Below, piece by piece: positions 6,222 through 16,698 of a stretch of DNA of 35,492 nt (position 1 is the stretch's first letter; every line of letters begins with the position of its first letter). The position numbers were made by a program, and so were the translations under genes. Below the pieces are notes generated by a model that searched no databases, was not told the DNA's origin, and saw nothing but the letters and a program-made list of their open reading frames with translations. Origin of the DNA: an uncultured Oscillospiraceae bacterium (GTDB lineage: Bacteria > Bacillota > Clostridia > Oscillospirales > Oscillospiraceae); contig CATLHC010000024.1 in assembly GCA_949948775.1 (NCBI GenBank), positions 1 through 35,492 on the forward strand. The letters are read 5' to 3'.

Positions 6222-6372
6222 CCCCCAAAATGAAAGTTTGTGTGAAATGTGCACAAAAAACAGCTCAATTATATATTATGGAAATCGTTGTATATTTTGC
6301 ACAAAATTTCGCAGTTCCAAATCGCCGTGCTACCGTAGGAGAATATATATTTACAGAGATTTCTGATTCGGT

Positions 6373-6894
6373 TTATCCGCTGGATACTTTGAGAGAAACA
6401 GGATCGAGAATGGTTATTTTGTGTCCTGACTTCCGGGCATACCGCACCGTTGCCGCAGTTCCTCCCCGCCGCTCTCCGTTATAGACCGCCAGCAGCAAGT
6501 CAGCGGCATCTACCAGTCGGCGGTTCCGGTCGAGCATACAGCCGTCATAATAATCATGGCTCACATACTCCAAAGAATCAGCTTGTGACAGAATAAAGCG
6601 GTATCTCTCCTGCGCTGAATCACTCCACTTGTCCGCCTGTCCTTCATGGGGCAGGATCAGGTGTAGGTTCAACGCAGGATTCTTTTTCTTCAACTCCAGG
6701 ACGACCAGCGCCGCCCAGCAGTCTACGCCATCCGCGCCTCCGCCGTAGTAGGCTGTTACGCCAGCTTCGGCCAGTGACGTGATCTGTTCTGCCAACGCCG
6801 TTTTCAGGGCTGTACATCGGCTGTCTGTCTCGTTGTACCGCCAAGGGAACTTGTGCGGACGATGGCCTGTGAATGCGCAGCTATTTGCAAGCAT
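6373..6894 (-). CDS. DUF1273 / SLOG-family protein (YpsA-like)
   Basis: The protein (173 aa) opens with C-A-F-T-G-H-R-P-H-K-F-P-W, the hallmark of the DUF1273/YpsA group within the SLOG superfamily, whose Rossmann-like fold is thought to bind nucleotide-derived ligands. Further features are Y-Y-G-G-G-A-D-G-V-D (residues 49-58, ligand loop) and a C-terminal G-G-T-A-A-T-V-R-Y-A. SLOG proteins occur in mobile elements and defence-type cassettes. Its promoter (6943-6971) is overlapped by paired inverted repeats, with a small HTH regulator divergent from it. The ATG follows AAAGGGGG at 6 bases. Biochemical role unknown. Confidence 0.88.
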   Translation of the reverse strand: MLANSCAFTGHRPHKFPWRYNETDSRCTALKTALAEQITSLAEAGVTAYYGGGADGVDCWAALVVLELKKKNPALNLHLILPHEGQADKWSDSAQERYRFILSQADSLEYVSHDYYDGCMLDRNRRLVDAADLLLAVYNGERRGGTAATVRYARKSGHKITILDPVSLKVSSG

Positions 6895-6910
6895 GGTATT
6901 CCCCCTTTTG

Positions 6911-6956
6911 ATATGGCTAAATAATAGCCATATCGCATGGCCATTATATCAGCCAT
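6911..6956. promoter_or_regulatory. Two ATGGC...GCCAT inverted-repeat operator candidates
   Basis: ATATGGCTA (6911-6919) and TAGCCATAT (6925-6933) form a perfect 9-bp inverted repeat at the likely transcription start of the DUF1273 gene. A second pair, ATGGC (6937-6941) and GCCAT (6952-6956), covers its -10 box. Half-site spacing is 9 and 10 bases. The divergent HTH gene at 6984 is the likely ligand; this is inferred. Confidence 0.65.
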
Positions 6957-6971
6957 AATAACCGTTGTAAA
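6943..6971 (-). promoter_or_regulatory. Sigma-A promoter of the DUF1273 gene
   Basis: TTTACA (6971-6966) and TATAAT (6948-6943) on the minus strand with a 17-base spacer. The -35 lies just in front of the Shine-Dalgarno site of the divergent HTH gene. Confidence 0.8.
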
Positions 6972-6983
6972 GGGGCTGATCCA

Positions 6984-7187
6984 GTGATTCGCTATGCTCC
7001 ATTGTGGAGAACAATGGCTGAACAGAGCGTGACGACATATACGCTACGGTTTAAGCACGGTATGAGCCATGCCACTGTTCAGCGGCTCCAAGCAGATATG
7101 CCAGTATCGACCCATACGCTGAATAAACTGTGTACGATTTTGGACTGCCGCCTGGAGGATATTGCGGAGTACGTCCCCGATGACTAA
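6984..7187 (+). CDS. Small Cro/CI-type HTH regulator, GTG start
   Basis: The 67-aa protein is essentially one helix-turn-helix domain: L-W-R-T-M-A-E-Q-S-V-T-T-Y-T-L, then S-H-A-T-V-Q-R-L (recognition helix), S-T-H-T-L-N-K-L-C-T-I-L-D-C-R-L-E-D-I-A-E-Y. This pattern is common in small Firmicutes Xre proteins, often next to mobile or defence genes. The GTG at 6984 follows AAAGGGG. It is divergent from the DUF1273 gene and probably regulates it through the inverted repeats between them. Confidence 0.88.
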   Translation: MIRYAPLWRTMAEQSVTTYTLRFKHGMSHATVQRLQADMPVSTHTLNKLCTILDCRLEDIAEYVPDD

Positions 7188-7188
7188 T

Positions 7189-7214
7189 GAGGGAGTGTCG
7201 ATTTGCACTCCCTC
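7189..7214 (+). terminator. Terminator of the small HTH gene
   Basis: GAGGGAGTG (7189-7197) pairs with CACTCCCTC (7206-7214), followed by TGTTTCTTTAT. It begins two bases after the stop codon. Confidence 0.85.
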
Positions 7215-7256
7215 TGTTTCTTTATAAGTTATATCTGATAAATATGTAAAATTCGA

Positions 7257-7286
7257 TTGACTAACAGCCATACTATGTGCTATCCT
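7257..7286 (+). promoter_or_regulatory. Promoter of the AAA_14 ATPase gene
   Basis: TTGACT (7257-7262) and TATCCT (7281-7286) with an 18-base spacer, 24 bases before the ATG at 7311. Confidence 0.55.
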
Positions 7287-7310
7287 ACTACAAGAGAGGA
7301 GCTGACAGCC

Positions 7311-8477
7311 ATGGTCATTCGAGAGAGCTATTTAGCGAAAATCCGGCCCTTCATCGGCAAGGACATCATCAAGGTGCTGACCGGCATCCGGCGCGGCGGC
7401 AAAAGCGTCCTGCTGGAACAAATCCGCGACGAAATAGGTAGCCCTAACGCCATCTTTCTGAACTTTGAGGATTTAGGCAACCAACACCTGTGCGAATATA
7501 ACGCCCTGCACGACTATGTATGTGAGAAAATCGGAGACGGCAAGGGACAATTCTACCTGTTCTTCGATGAGATCCAGGAGGTACAGGGCTGGGAGAAGGC
7601 GGTCAACTCCCTGCGTGTAAAATTCCATGCGGACATCTACGTCACCGGCTCCAACTCCCGGTTGCTATCCGGCGAACTGGCTACCTACATTGCCGGGCGG
7701 TATATCTCCTTTGTTGTATATCCTTTTTCCTTTACAGAGTTTCAAATGGCTGACCCCGCCCTTACTTTCAATCAATACATCCAATATGGCGGGATGCCGT
7801 TCCTGTCCAGCATCAACTTCGAGCCGGAGATCAGCAAGAACTACCTCCAGGACATCTTCAACTCGGTGATGCTGAAGGATATTGTCAAACGCAACAATAT
7901 CCGGGATGTTGACCTGTTGGAGCGCATCATCGCCTATGCCTTGGCCAATATGGGTAGGAGCTTTTCTGCCACCAGCATCTCCAAATTCTTCAAGGCAGAG
8001 AACCGCACCGTAGCCCCTGAAACGATTCTGAATTATCTGAAAGCCTGTGAGGAAGCCTATCTTCTGTACCGCTTCAAGAGCCAGGACATCAACGGCAAGA
8101 AGGTGCTGAAGGTCAACGAAAAATATTATGTGGCCGATCATGGACTGCGGGAAGCTGTCATCGGCTCGAACCTTCAAAATGTTGAGATCGTTCTGGAAAA
8201 CATCGTTGGCTTGGAGCTGCTTCGCCGGGGGTACAAGGTCTGCGTCGGTCGTGTCGGGACGAAGGAGATTGACTTTGTAGGTGAGAAGCAGGGGGACAAG
8301 CTGTATGTCCAGGTCTGCTACCTGCTCAGTGATGAGGCCACCATCCAACGGGAATTTGGCTCGCTCCTAGAGGTCAGGGACAACTACCCCAAGATTGTTC
8401 TGTATCAGGAAGGTTCCTTCCGGGGGAACTATGAGGGCATCCCAGCAGTCAGGATTGAGGACTGGCTGGCGGGGTGA
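7311..8477 (+). CDS. AAA_14 ATPase with DUF4143 domain
   Basis: The 388-aa protein has a Walker A motif G-I-R-R-G-G-K-S at residues 25-32, Walker B F-Y-L-F-F-D-E around 81-87, a sensor region V-T-G-S-N-S-R-L-L-S, and a C-terminal DUF4143 part ending in a restriction-nuclease-like core (K-E-I-D-F-V, then L-Y-V-Q-V-C-Y). This two-domain family is widespread in bacteria and archaea, often in several copies, and its cellular role is poorly known. The ATG at 7311 is chosen because GAGAGGAG lies 9 bases upstream; the frame is open 54 bases further without such a site. It is flanked by its own promoter and terminator, so it forms a single-gene unit. Confidence 0.92.
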   Translation: MVIRESYLAKIRPFIGKDIIKVLTGIRRGGKSVLLEQIRDEIGSPNAIFLNFEDLGNQHLCEYNALHDYVCEKIGDGKGQFYLFFDEIQEVQGWEKAVNSLRVKFHADIYVTGSNSRLLSGELATYIAGRYISFVVYPFSFTEFQMADPALTFNQYIQYGGMPFLSSINFEPEISKNYLQDIFNSVMLKDIVKRNNIRDVDLLERIIAYALANMGRSFSATSISKFFKAENRTVAPETILNYLKACEEAYLLYRFKSQDINGKKVLKVNEKYYVADHGLREAVIGSNLQNVEIVLENIVGLELLRRGYKVCVGRVGTKEIDFVGEKQGDKLYVQVCYLLSDEATIQREFGSLLEVRDNYPKIVLYQEGSFRGNYEGIPAVRIEDWLAG

Positions 8478-8500
8478 CAGGTCGTTTTTCCGCCCACTGA

Positions 8501-8543
8501 AAAAGCCCCGGAACCCTTGCAAACACTGGGCTCCTGGGCTTTT
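8501..8543 (+). terminator. Terminator after the AAA_14 gene
   Basis: AAAAGCCC (8501-8508) pairs with GGGCTTTT (8536-8543), with a further AACCC/GGG pairing inside. It starts 24 bases after the TGA. Confidence 0.6.
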
Positions 8544-8549
8544 ACTTAA

Positions 8550-8639
8550 ATTGATAACTTCGGCGAGGCTGTCGAACTGGCCAAGCAGAAAATGGATCAC
8601 AAGAATATCTATTTCACCAACCCCGCTTTTGATAAATAA
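8550..8639 (+). pseudogene. C-terminal remnant of an unknown gene
   Basis: A 29-codon frame ending in TAA reads like genuine protein (I-D-N-F-G-E-A-V-E-L-A, then Y-F-T-N-P-A-F-D-K) but has no start or ribosome-binding site and is closed upstream by a stop. It lies at the junction between the low-GC accessory part and the GC-rich core genes, so it may be debris from a deletion or integration. The parent family is not recognised. Confidence 0.4.
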
Positions 8640-8654
8640 TTTCAAACGCAGAAA

Positions 8655-8679
8655 GCCCGTCCCGATCTCCGGGACGGGC
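8655..8679. terminator. Strong terminator of the murD-nuclease gene run, bidirectional
   Basis: GCCCGTCCCG pairs perfectly with CGGGACGGGC across a 5-base loop. CCTTTTTAT follows on the plus strand and CTTTCTGCGTTT on the minus strand. It lies 5 bases beyond the stop of the nuclease gene. Confidence 0.85.
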
Positions 8680-8684
8680 CCTTT

Positions 8685-9449
8685 TTATGGCGCTTTCCAA
8701 CTGTCTCCAGTAGCGTAGTCAATGACCACACCAGGCTGGACATTATAGACATAGACGTTGAAGCATAACCCCTCTCCCTCGTCCTCCACAGAGAACGCCT
8801 CCATTTGCACACCGCTGGCCACCAGATTATCGCCCTCAAAAATGGGAGTTACCCGATAGAGCACATGATTCTCCGTCTCCTCCACGTAGTCATCCACCAT
8901 ATTCTCAAAGGGGAGCATCCCCTCCACATTCATGTACCGCGTACCGGTGATCAGATTTTGCTTGTTGGCGTTCTCTCCCGCAAGCTGGTAGCCGATGAGA
9001 TGGCACCGGTTATAGAGGTACTTGCCATCCACACAGTCGTATTTCACCGTCTGCCAGCCGGAGGGCTTCACCTGACCGATTTCCCCTCGCGGCTCGGTGG
9101 GCATGATATCCAGGCAGATATTGGCATAAGCCGCGCCGCACCTGCCCAAGTAATCCAGCTCACTGTAGGTCTCAAAGGGTTCTATGGTCAAATCCTCCAG
9201 CCCAAAACCGGGCTGATTGTCCTGTAAAATCACATAAGGTTCCCCGGAGTATTCCGGGATATTCTCCAGCAGTACCGCCGCCGGAGGTTTAAGCCCCAGC
9301 TCTACCAGCAAGCTGTCCAATGTCAGGGAGCCGTTGAGGTACAGACCAAAAGCGGTAAATCCCACCACTACGGCGATGATAATTAACGCCAGACTCAGCC
9401 GCTTTTTGGCAGGTATTCCCTGTCGGCGTTTTTCTGTACGAGCACTCAC
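8685..9449 (-). CDS. Membrane-anchored or secreted DNA/RNA non-specific endonuclease
   Basis: The protein (254 aa from GTG at 9449) has a basic start, a hydrophobic segment around residues 18-38 (L-S-L-A-L-I-I-I-A-V-V-V-G-F), then a DNA/RNA non-specific endonuclease domain of the EndA type. The catalytic region reads Y-N-R-C-H-L-I-G-Y-Q-L, matching the family's D-R-G-H motif with its general-base histidine but with N-R-C in place of D-R-G, followed by N-K-Q-N-L-I-T-G-T and M-N-V-E-G-M. The GTG overlaps the aminotransferase stop (GTGA) and follows GGAGG. A role in extracellular DNA degradation or uptake is possible. Confidence 0.85.
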   Translation of the reverse strand: MSARTEKRRQGIPAKKRLSLALIIIAVVVGFTAFGLYLNGSLTLDSLLVELGLKPPAAVLLENIPEYSGEPYVILQDNQPGFGLEDLTIEPFETYSELDYLGRCGAAYANICLDIMPTEPRGEIGQVKPSGWQTVKYDCVDGKYLYNRCHLIGYQLAGENANKQNLITGTRYMNVEGMLPFENMVDDYVEETENHVLYRVTPIFEGDNLVASGVQMEAFSVEDEGEGLCFNVYVYNVQPGVVIDYATGDSWKAP

Positions 9450-10624
9450 AGGCCACCTCCGCAAATGCCGCTTGCCTTCACCGCCGCCACGACCTCATCC
9501 ATAACGGGCACTGGCCGTACCAACGCAAACCGCACATGCCCTTCCCCCAGCGGTCCAAAAGCGGAGCCGGGTGTACACAGCAGTCCCGTGCGGTCCAGCA
9601 GGTGGAAGCAAAATTCCACTGAGCTGGAAAAGCCTTCAGGAACAGGTGCCCACACAAACATACTGCCCTGACTGTCCGGCACATTCCAGCCGATGGACCG
9701 CAGCCCACCGCACAGCGCGTCCCGTCGGGCCTGGTACTCCGCCCGGTTACGCTCCACGCTGTCCTGGGGACCGTTGAGGGCCGCCACCGCCGCCGCCTGC
9801 ACCGGCAGGAACATCCCATAGTCGATCTGGGAGCGCAGGCGCTTGAATGCCCCCACGATCTCCCGGTTCCCCAGGACAAAGGACACCCTGGCCCCAGTGA
9901 GGTTGTAGGTCTTGGACAGGGAGTTGAACTCCACGCCCACCTCCTTGGCCCCCTCAAAGGCCAGGAAGGATTTTCCCACCCGGCCATCAAAAATGATGTC
10001 AGAGTAGGCATTGTCATGGAGAATGACAATATTGTATTTTTTCGCGAAGGCGATGAGCCGGGGATAAAACCCATCGGGCGCGGCCATGCACAAAGGATTG
10101 GCCGGGTAGGATACCACCATAAACCGGGCCTTTTCAGCCAAATCTGGGTCAAAATACTCCAAATCAGGCAGATAATTGTTTTCTTCCAGCAGCGGGTAAT
10201 GGACGCACTCCGCCCCGCACAGGTAGGGCCCGATCTCGAAAATGGGGTAGCCTGGGTTGGGCACCAGCACCACGTCCCCAGGGTCGCACAGTGCCCAGCC
10301 CACGTGAGTCAGCCCCTCCTGGGAGCCGTAAATGGACATCAGCTCATCGGCGGCCAGCTCCACGCCATACCGCCAGCTGTACCAGTTCCGAACCGCTTGG
10401 GTCAGCTCCGCCGTCTCCCCCAAGGAGTAGCGATAATTTCCCGGATCGGAGGCCGCCCGGACCAGGGCCTCCACGATGTGGGGCTCGGGCAGAAAGTCCG
10501 GCGTTCCGATGGACAGGTTATATACCGGTTTTCCCTGGGCCAGCCGCTCATTTTTCCGGTCGTCCAGCACATTGAATATCCCCGGTTCAAAGCCGTCCAT
10601 CCTGCGGGCAAATTTGAGTTCCAT
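9446..10624 (-). CDS. Class I/II PLP-dependent aminotransferase
   Basis: This is a fold-type I aminotransferase of 392 aa. It shows N-L-S-I-G-T-P-D-F near the start, Y-G-S-Q-E-G-L (cofactor phosphate region), V-P-N-P-G-Y-P-I-F, the D-N-A-Y-S-D segment that contacts the pyridine ring, and S-L-S-K-T-Y-N-L-T-G with the Schiff-base lysine. The arginine for the substrate carboxylate is in the C-terminal V-R-F-A-L-V-R. It resembles the LL-diaminopimelate/aspartate aminotransferase branch, but the substrate cannot be fixed from sequence. It follows ligA by 20 bp, with AGAGGGA before the ATG. Confidence 0.9.
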   Translation of the reverse strand: MELKFARRMDGFEPGIFNVLDDRKNERLAQGKPVYNLSIGTPDFLPEPHIVEALVRAASDPGNYRYSLGETAELTQAVRNWYSWRYGVELAADELMSIYGSQEGLTHVGWALCDPGDVVLVPNPGYPIFEIGPYLCGAECVHYPLLEENNYLPDLEYFDPDLAEKARFMVVSYPANPLCMAAPDGFYPRLIAFAKKYNIVILHDNAYSDIIFDGRVGKSFLAFEGAKEVGVEFNSLSKTYNLTGARVSFVLGNREIVGAFKRLRSQIDYGMFLPVQAAAVAALNGPQDSVERNRAEYQARRDALCGGLRSIGWNVPDSQGSMFVWAPVPEGFSSSVEFCFHLLDRTGLLCTPGSAFGPLGEGHVRFALVRPVPVMDEVVAAVKASGICGGGL

Positions 10625-10644
10625 AGGTCATTCCCTCTTTATCT

Positions 10645-13333
<2,689 letters not shown>

Positions 13334-13383
13334 ACAGTCACCCTCCCATGGGGCACTGTATGCGGTGGACGGCTCGGCCTATG

Positions 13384-14637
13384 TCAGCCGCCCAGCAGCT
13401 CCTCCGCCGCCAGCATCACGCCGGTCTTGCCCGACTCGTAGGTGAGCCCCCCCTGGAGGTACACCGTGTAGGGCTCTCGCATAGGCGCGTCGGCGGACAG
13501 CTCGATGGACGCCCCCTGGATGAAAGCCCCCGCCGCCATGATGACCTGGCTGTCGTAGCCCGGCATATCCCAGGGCTCCGGGGTGACGTAGGAGTCCACC
13601 GGGGCCCCGGACTGAATGCCCTTGCAGAACCGCTTTACCGCCTCCGGCTCCTTCAAGTGAATCATCTGGATGATGTCGTGACGGACCTCATCCGACCTGG
13701 GCTGGGTCTCATAGCCCAGCAGCTCCATAAGCCGGGCGGCAAACACGGCGGTCTTTACCGCCTGGGCCACGGTGTGGGGGGCCAGGAACAGCCCCTGATA
13801 CAGCAGGCGGTTGTTCCCCAGGGTAGAGCCGCATTCTTTTCCGATCCCTGGGCAGGTAAGGCGCATTGCGGCGCCCTCCACCAAATCCCGCCGTCCGGCG
13901 ATATAAGCCCCTGTGGGGGCCAGTCCCCCGCCCGGATTCTTAATAAGGGACCCCACCACCAGGTCCGCCCCCACATGGGTGGGCTCCCGCTCCTCTACGA
14001 ACTCGCCATAGCAGTTGTCCACCAAAATGGCGGCGTTGGGGTTGTTTTGCCGCACAATGGCACACAGCTCCCCGATCTCGTCCACCGACAGGGAGGCCCG
14101 GGTGGCATAGCCCTTGGAGCGCTGGATGAGCACCGCCTTCACCCGGGAATCCCGGACCGCCTGGGCCAGCCCCGCCTTGTCGGGGGCGTCCTCCACCAGC
14201 TCCACCTGGCGGTACTCCACGCCGTAGTCCTTGAGAGAGCCGTGGCCCTTGTCCACAGCGCCCACCACTCCCAGCAGAGTGTCATAGGGCGCACCCACTG
14301 CGGATACCAGCACATCCCCCGCCTTCAGCGCTCCAAACAGAGCGCAGGCAATAGCATGGGTGCCGTTGACAAACTGGATGCGCACCAGCGCGTCCTCTGT
14401 GCCAAACAAACCGGCATAGATCTCGTCCAGCTTGTCCCGTCCCAGGTCGTCATATCCATAGCCCGTGGTTCCCGTGAAATAGCTCTCCGCCACCCGGTGC
14501 TTCTGAAATGCCGCCAGCACCCGCTGCGTGTTGGCCTGAGCGACGGCGTCAATGCGGGCAAACTGCCGCTCCACCTCTCGCTCCGCTTGGGCGGCCGCTG
14601 CCCTCACCTCTTCAGAAATCTGCAAAGTAAAATTCAT
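13384..14637 (-). CDS. Methionine gamma-lyase-like PLP enzyme (YnbB / 'aluminium resistance' family)
   Basis: The protein of 417 aa belongs to the Cys/Met-metabolism-like PLP family. It has Y-G-Y-D-D-L-G-R-D near residue 60, R-I-Q-F-V-N-G-T-H-A-I, a probable PLP lysine in Q-R-S-K-G-Y, and D-N-C-Y-G-E-F. These features are shared with Bacillus YnbB, often annotated as methionine gamma-lyase family protein or aluminium resistance protein. The true substrate is unsettled for the family. It follows the M42 gene by 24 bp, with a weak Shine-Dalgarno site. Confidence 0.9.
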   Translation of the reverse strand: MNFTLQISEEVRAAAAQAEREVERQFARIDAVAQANTQRVLAAFQKHRVAESYFTGTTGYGYDDLGRDKLDEIYAGLFGTEDALVRIQFVNGTHAIACALFGALKAGDVLVSAVGAPYDTLLGVVGAVDKGHGSLKDYGVEYRQVELVEDAPDKAGLAQAVRDSRVKAVLIQRSKGYATRASLSVDEIGELCAIVRQNNPNAAILVDNCYGEFVEEREPTHVGADLVVGSLIKNPGGGLAPTGAYIAGRRDLVEGAAMRLTCPGIGKECGSTLGNNRLLYQGLFLAPHTVAQAVKTAVFAARLMELLGYETQPRSDEVRHDIIQMIHLKEPEAVKRFCKGIQSGAPVDSYVTPEPWDMPGYDSQVIMAAGAFIQGASIELSADAPMREPYTVYLQGGLTYESGKTGVMLAAEELLGG

Positions 14638-14661
14638 TTACAAGTACCGTCCCATCCTTTG

Positions 14662-15660
14662 TTACTTTTCAAACCGGCCGGCGGCAAAGGCCGCCGTCAG
14701 GTCAACGCAGGCCCTCACGTCGTTCAGATCCACCATCTCCGTGGGCGTGTGGATATAGCGGCAGGGAATGGAAATGCCCCCTGTGCGCACACCGCTTCGC
14801 GCAGCCTGAATAGGCCCAGCGTCAGTCCCTCCGCCCCGGAGTACATCCCGCTGGGCGGGGATTCCCCTTTCTCCGGCCAGCGCCATCAGCTTTTCCACCA
14901 GTGACAGAGAGCAAATAACGGAGTCGTCCATTACCTTTACCGCCGCACCCTTGCCGCACAAGCTGCTGGCCCGGTGCTTGCTCCCCGGCTCGTCATCTGT
15001 GCCGGTGACGTCCACCGCGATACCATAGTCCGGATCAATGGCCCAAGCGGCGGTCTTTGCCCCCCGGGCTCCCAACTCCTCCTGGGCGGAAAACACAAAA
15101 TACAGGTCGTTGTCCGTCTCCTCCAGCTGCCCCATCGCCATGAGCAGTACCAGGCAGGCGATTCGGTCATCCAGATAGGGGGCGATTACCCGGCCCGCCG
15201 CCGTGGCTATGGGGGTGTTATATACCGCCGCATCTCCCACTTGGACCAGCTTTTTCGCCTCTTCCCCATTGGACGCGCCAATGTCGATCAGGATGTCGCT
15301 CACCTTCAGCTTTTCCAAATCGGCCCCACTCTCGGCGCAGACCAGGCCCGCTGCACCATTTTGGAAACGCACCGGAGCATACAGCGCCTTCGCGGCATTC
15401 ACACCGCCCAGCGCTCCCACATGAACGAACCCGGCCTCGTCAATGTGGGTTGCTACCAGGCCAATAGAGTCCATATGGGCAGAGAGCATTACCCTCGTAC
15501 CGCTTCCCTTTTTGCGGCAGATCAAATTGCCGAGCGTATCCCGGGAAATCTCATCCACATACGGCCCGGCCAGCTCTTCGATGACCTGTGAGACCTGATT
15601 CTCACAACCGGAAGGGCCGAAGGCCCCCACCAGACGGGTCAAATTCCGCATTAAATCCAT
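14662..15660 (-). CDS. M42 family metallopeptidase, third copy of the tandem set
   Basis: M42 enzymes are dinuclear-metal aminopeptidases that assemble into dodecameric tetrahedral shells and trim short peptides. Metal ligands are visible in S-A-H-M-D-S (His), P-Y-L-D-D-R (bridging Asp), the catalytic pair in A-Q-E-E-L-G-A-R-G, the Asp in A-V-D-V-T-G, and the final His in R-Y-I-H-T-P. Length 332 aa is normal. AGGAGG precedes the ATG. The three tandem genes differ clearly in sequence, so they are not a recent duplication and may have different specificities. Confidence 0.93.
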   Translation of the reverse strand: MDLMRNLTRLVGAFGPSGCENQVSQVIEELAGPYVDEISRDTLGNLICRKKGSGTRVMLSAHMDSIGLVATHIDEAGFVHVGALGGVNAAKALYAPVRFQNGAAGLVCAESGADLEKLKVSDILIDIGASNGEEAKKLVQVGDAAVYNTPIATAAGRVIAPYLDDRIACLVLLMAMGQLEETDNDLYFVFSAQEELGARGAKTAAWAIDPDYGIAVDVTGTDDEPGSKHRASSLCGKGAAVKVMDDSVICSLSLVEKLMALAGERGIPAQRDVLRGGGTDAGPIQAARSGVRTGGISIPCRYIHTPTEMVDLNDVRACVDLTAAFAAGRFEK

Positions 15661-15675
15661 GTCAAAAGCCTCCTG

Positions 15676-16698
15676 TCAGCGCTCTGCCATCGCCTGAATG
15701 AACAGCCGAGCCAGAGCGAGTATCTGCTCCACGTCCGAAATGCTGCACACACCGCTGGGCGCGTGGAGATAACGCACCGCCGCCGAAATCCCGGTGACCC
15801 GAACGCCGGCCTTCGTGCGCTGGATGGCCTGGGCGTCGGTTCCTCCGGACAGATAGTGCTTCATCTGCCAGGGCAGAGCGTTTTTCTCCGCCAGCTCCCG
15901 CAGCAGCTCAAACAGCCCCCGGTCATAGACGGTACCCGCATCCGTCCAGGCCAGCACAGGGCCTCTCCCCGGCCAGCACACCTGCCGGTCCGGCTCCAGG
16001 GCCGGGGTGTCGGCGGCGGTGGTGCCCTCCAGCACCAGCGCGTACTCCGGCGTCAGGCCAAAAGCCGCGCCAAACGCCCCTCTGGCCCCCACCTCCTCCA
16101 TGGCGGTGAATACGAAGGTGCAGTCCATGGGCAAGTTCTCTTCCAGCAGCTTTACCATCACGGCGCACCCCACCCGGTCGTCGATGGCCTTGGCCTTCAG
16201 CATTCCGCCGCCAAACTCCACCGCGTCGCTGACAAACGCGCATACATCCCCCAGCTCCACTTGAGTCAGAGCCTCCTCCTTATCCTTTGCGCCAATATCA
16301 ATATACAGCTCGGTGAGCTTCGGCGTCTTTTTGCGTTCCTCAGCGGTGGTCAGATGAACCGCCTTCAGTCCAATGACGCCGGGGACGGCCTTCTCCCCCA
16401 CCGTCACCTGCTTGCCCAGCAGGATGCGGCGGTCAATGCCGCCCACGCAGCCGAATTTTAAATAGCCCTCGTCCGTAACCGACTTCACAATCAGCCCCAC
16501 CTCGTCCATGTGGGCGCACAGCATCAGCTTATTCCCTGTAGACTTGGCTCCCCGCTTAAATACGATGAGATTCCCCAAAGCGTCCGTGCGCACACTGTCG
16601 GCATGGGGCTCCGCCCGCCGGCGGATATAGTCCCGCACCCGATCCTCTTGGGAGGACACTCCGGAGAGGGAGCACAGTGTTTTCAATGTCTCAATCAC
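15676..16698 (-). CDS. M42 family metallopeptidase, second copy
   Basis: The GTG at 16698 is chosen: GAGAGGAGAG lies upstream and the start overlaps the previous stop by 8 bases. The protein (340 aa) has C-A-H-M-D-E-V-G, K-A-I-D-D-R-V-G, T-A-M-E-E-V-G-A-R-G and V-R-Y-L-H-A-P. At the position where the neighbours have Asp in A-V-D-V-T it carries Glu (L-V-L-E-G-T-T), a substitution found in part of the M42 family and possibly affecting metal choice. It lies between the other two copies and is likely translated from the same mRNA. Confidence 0.93.
   Translation of the reverse strand: MIETLKTLCSLSGVSSQEDRVRDYIRRRAEPHADSVRTDALGNLIVFKRGAKSTGNKLMLCAHMDEVGLIVKSVTDEGYLKFGCVGGIDRRILLGKQVTVGEKAVPGVIGLKAVHLTTAEERKKTPKLTELYIDIGAKDKEEALTQVELGDVCAFVSDAVEFGGGMLKAKAIDDRVGCAVMVKLLEENLPMDCTFVFTAMEEVGARGAFGAAFGLTPEYALVLEGTTAADTPALEPDRQVCWPGRGPVLAWTDAGTVYDRGLFELLRELAEKNALPWQMKHYLSGGTDAQAIQRTKAGVRVTGISAAVRYLHAPSGVCSISDVEQILALARLFIQAMAER

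Noticed and set aside
6230..6484. Plus-strand 84-codon frame in the AT-rich gap
   Set aside because: It runs into the DUF1273 gene antisense, has no Shine-Dalgarno site and no family resemblance.
13348..14904. Plus-strand open frame of 518 codons opposite the PLP enzyme and M42 gene
   Set aside because: It crosses two well-supported minus-strand genes and has antisense-type composition.
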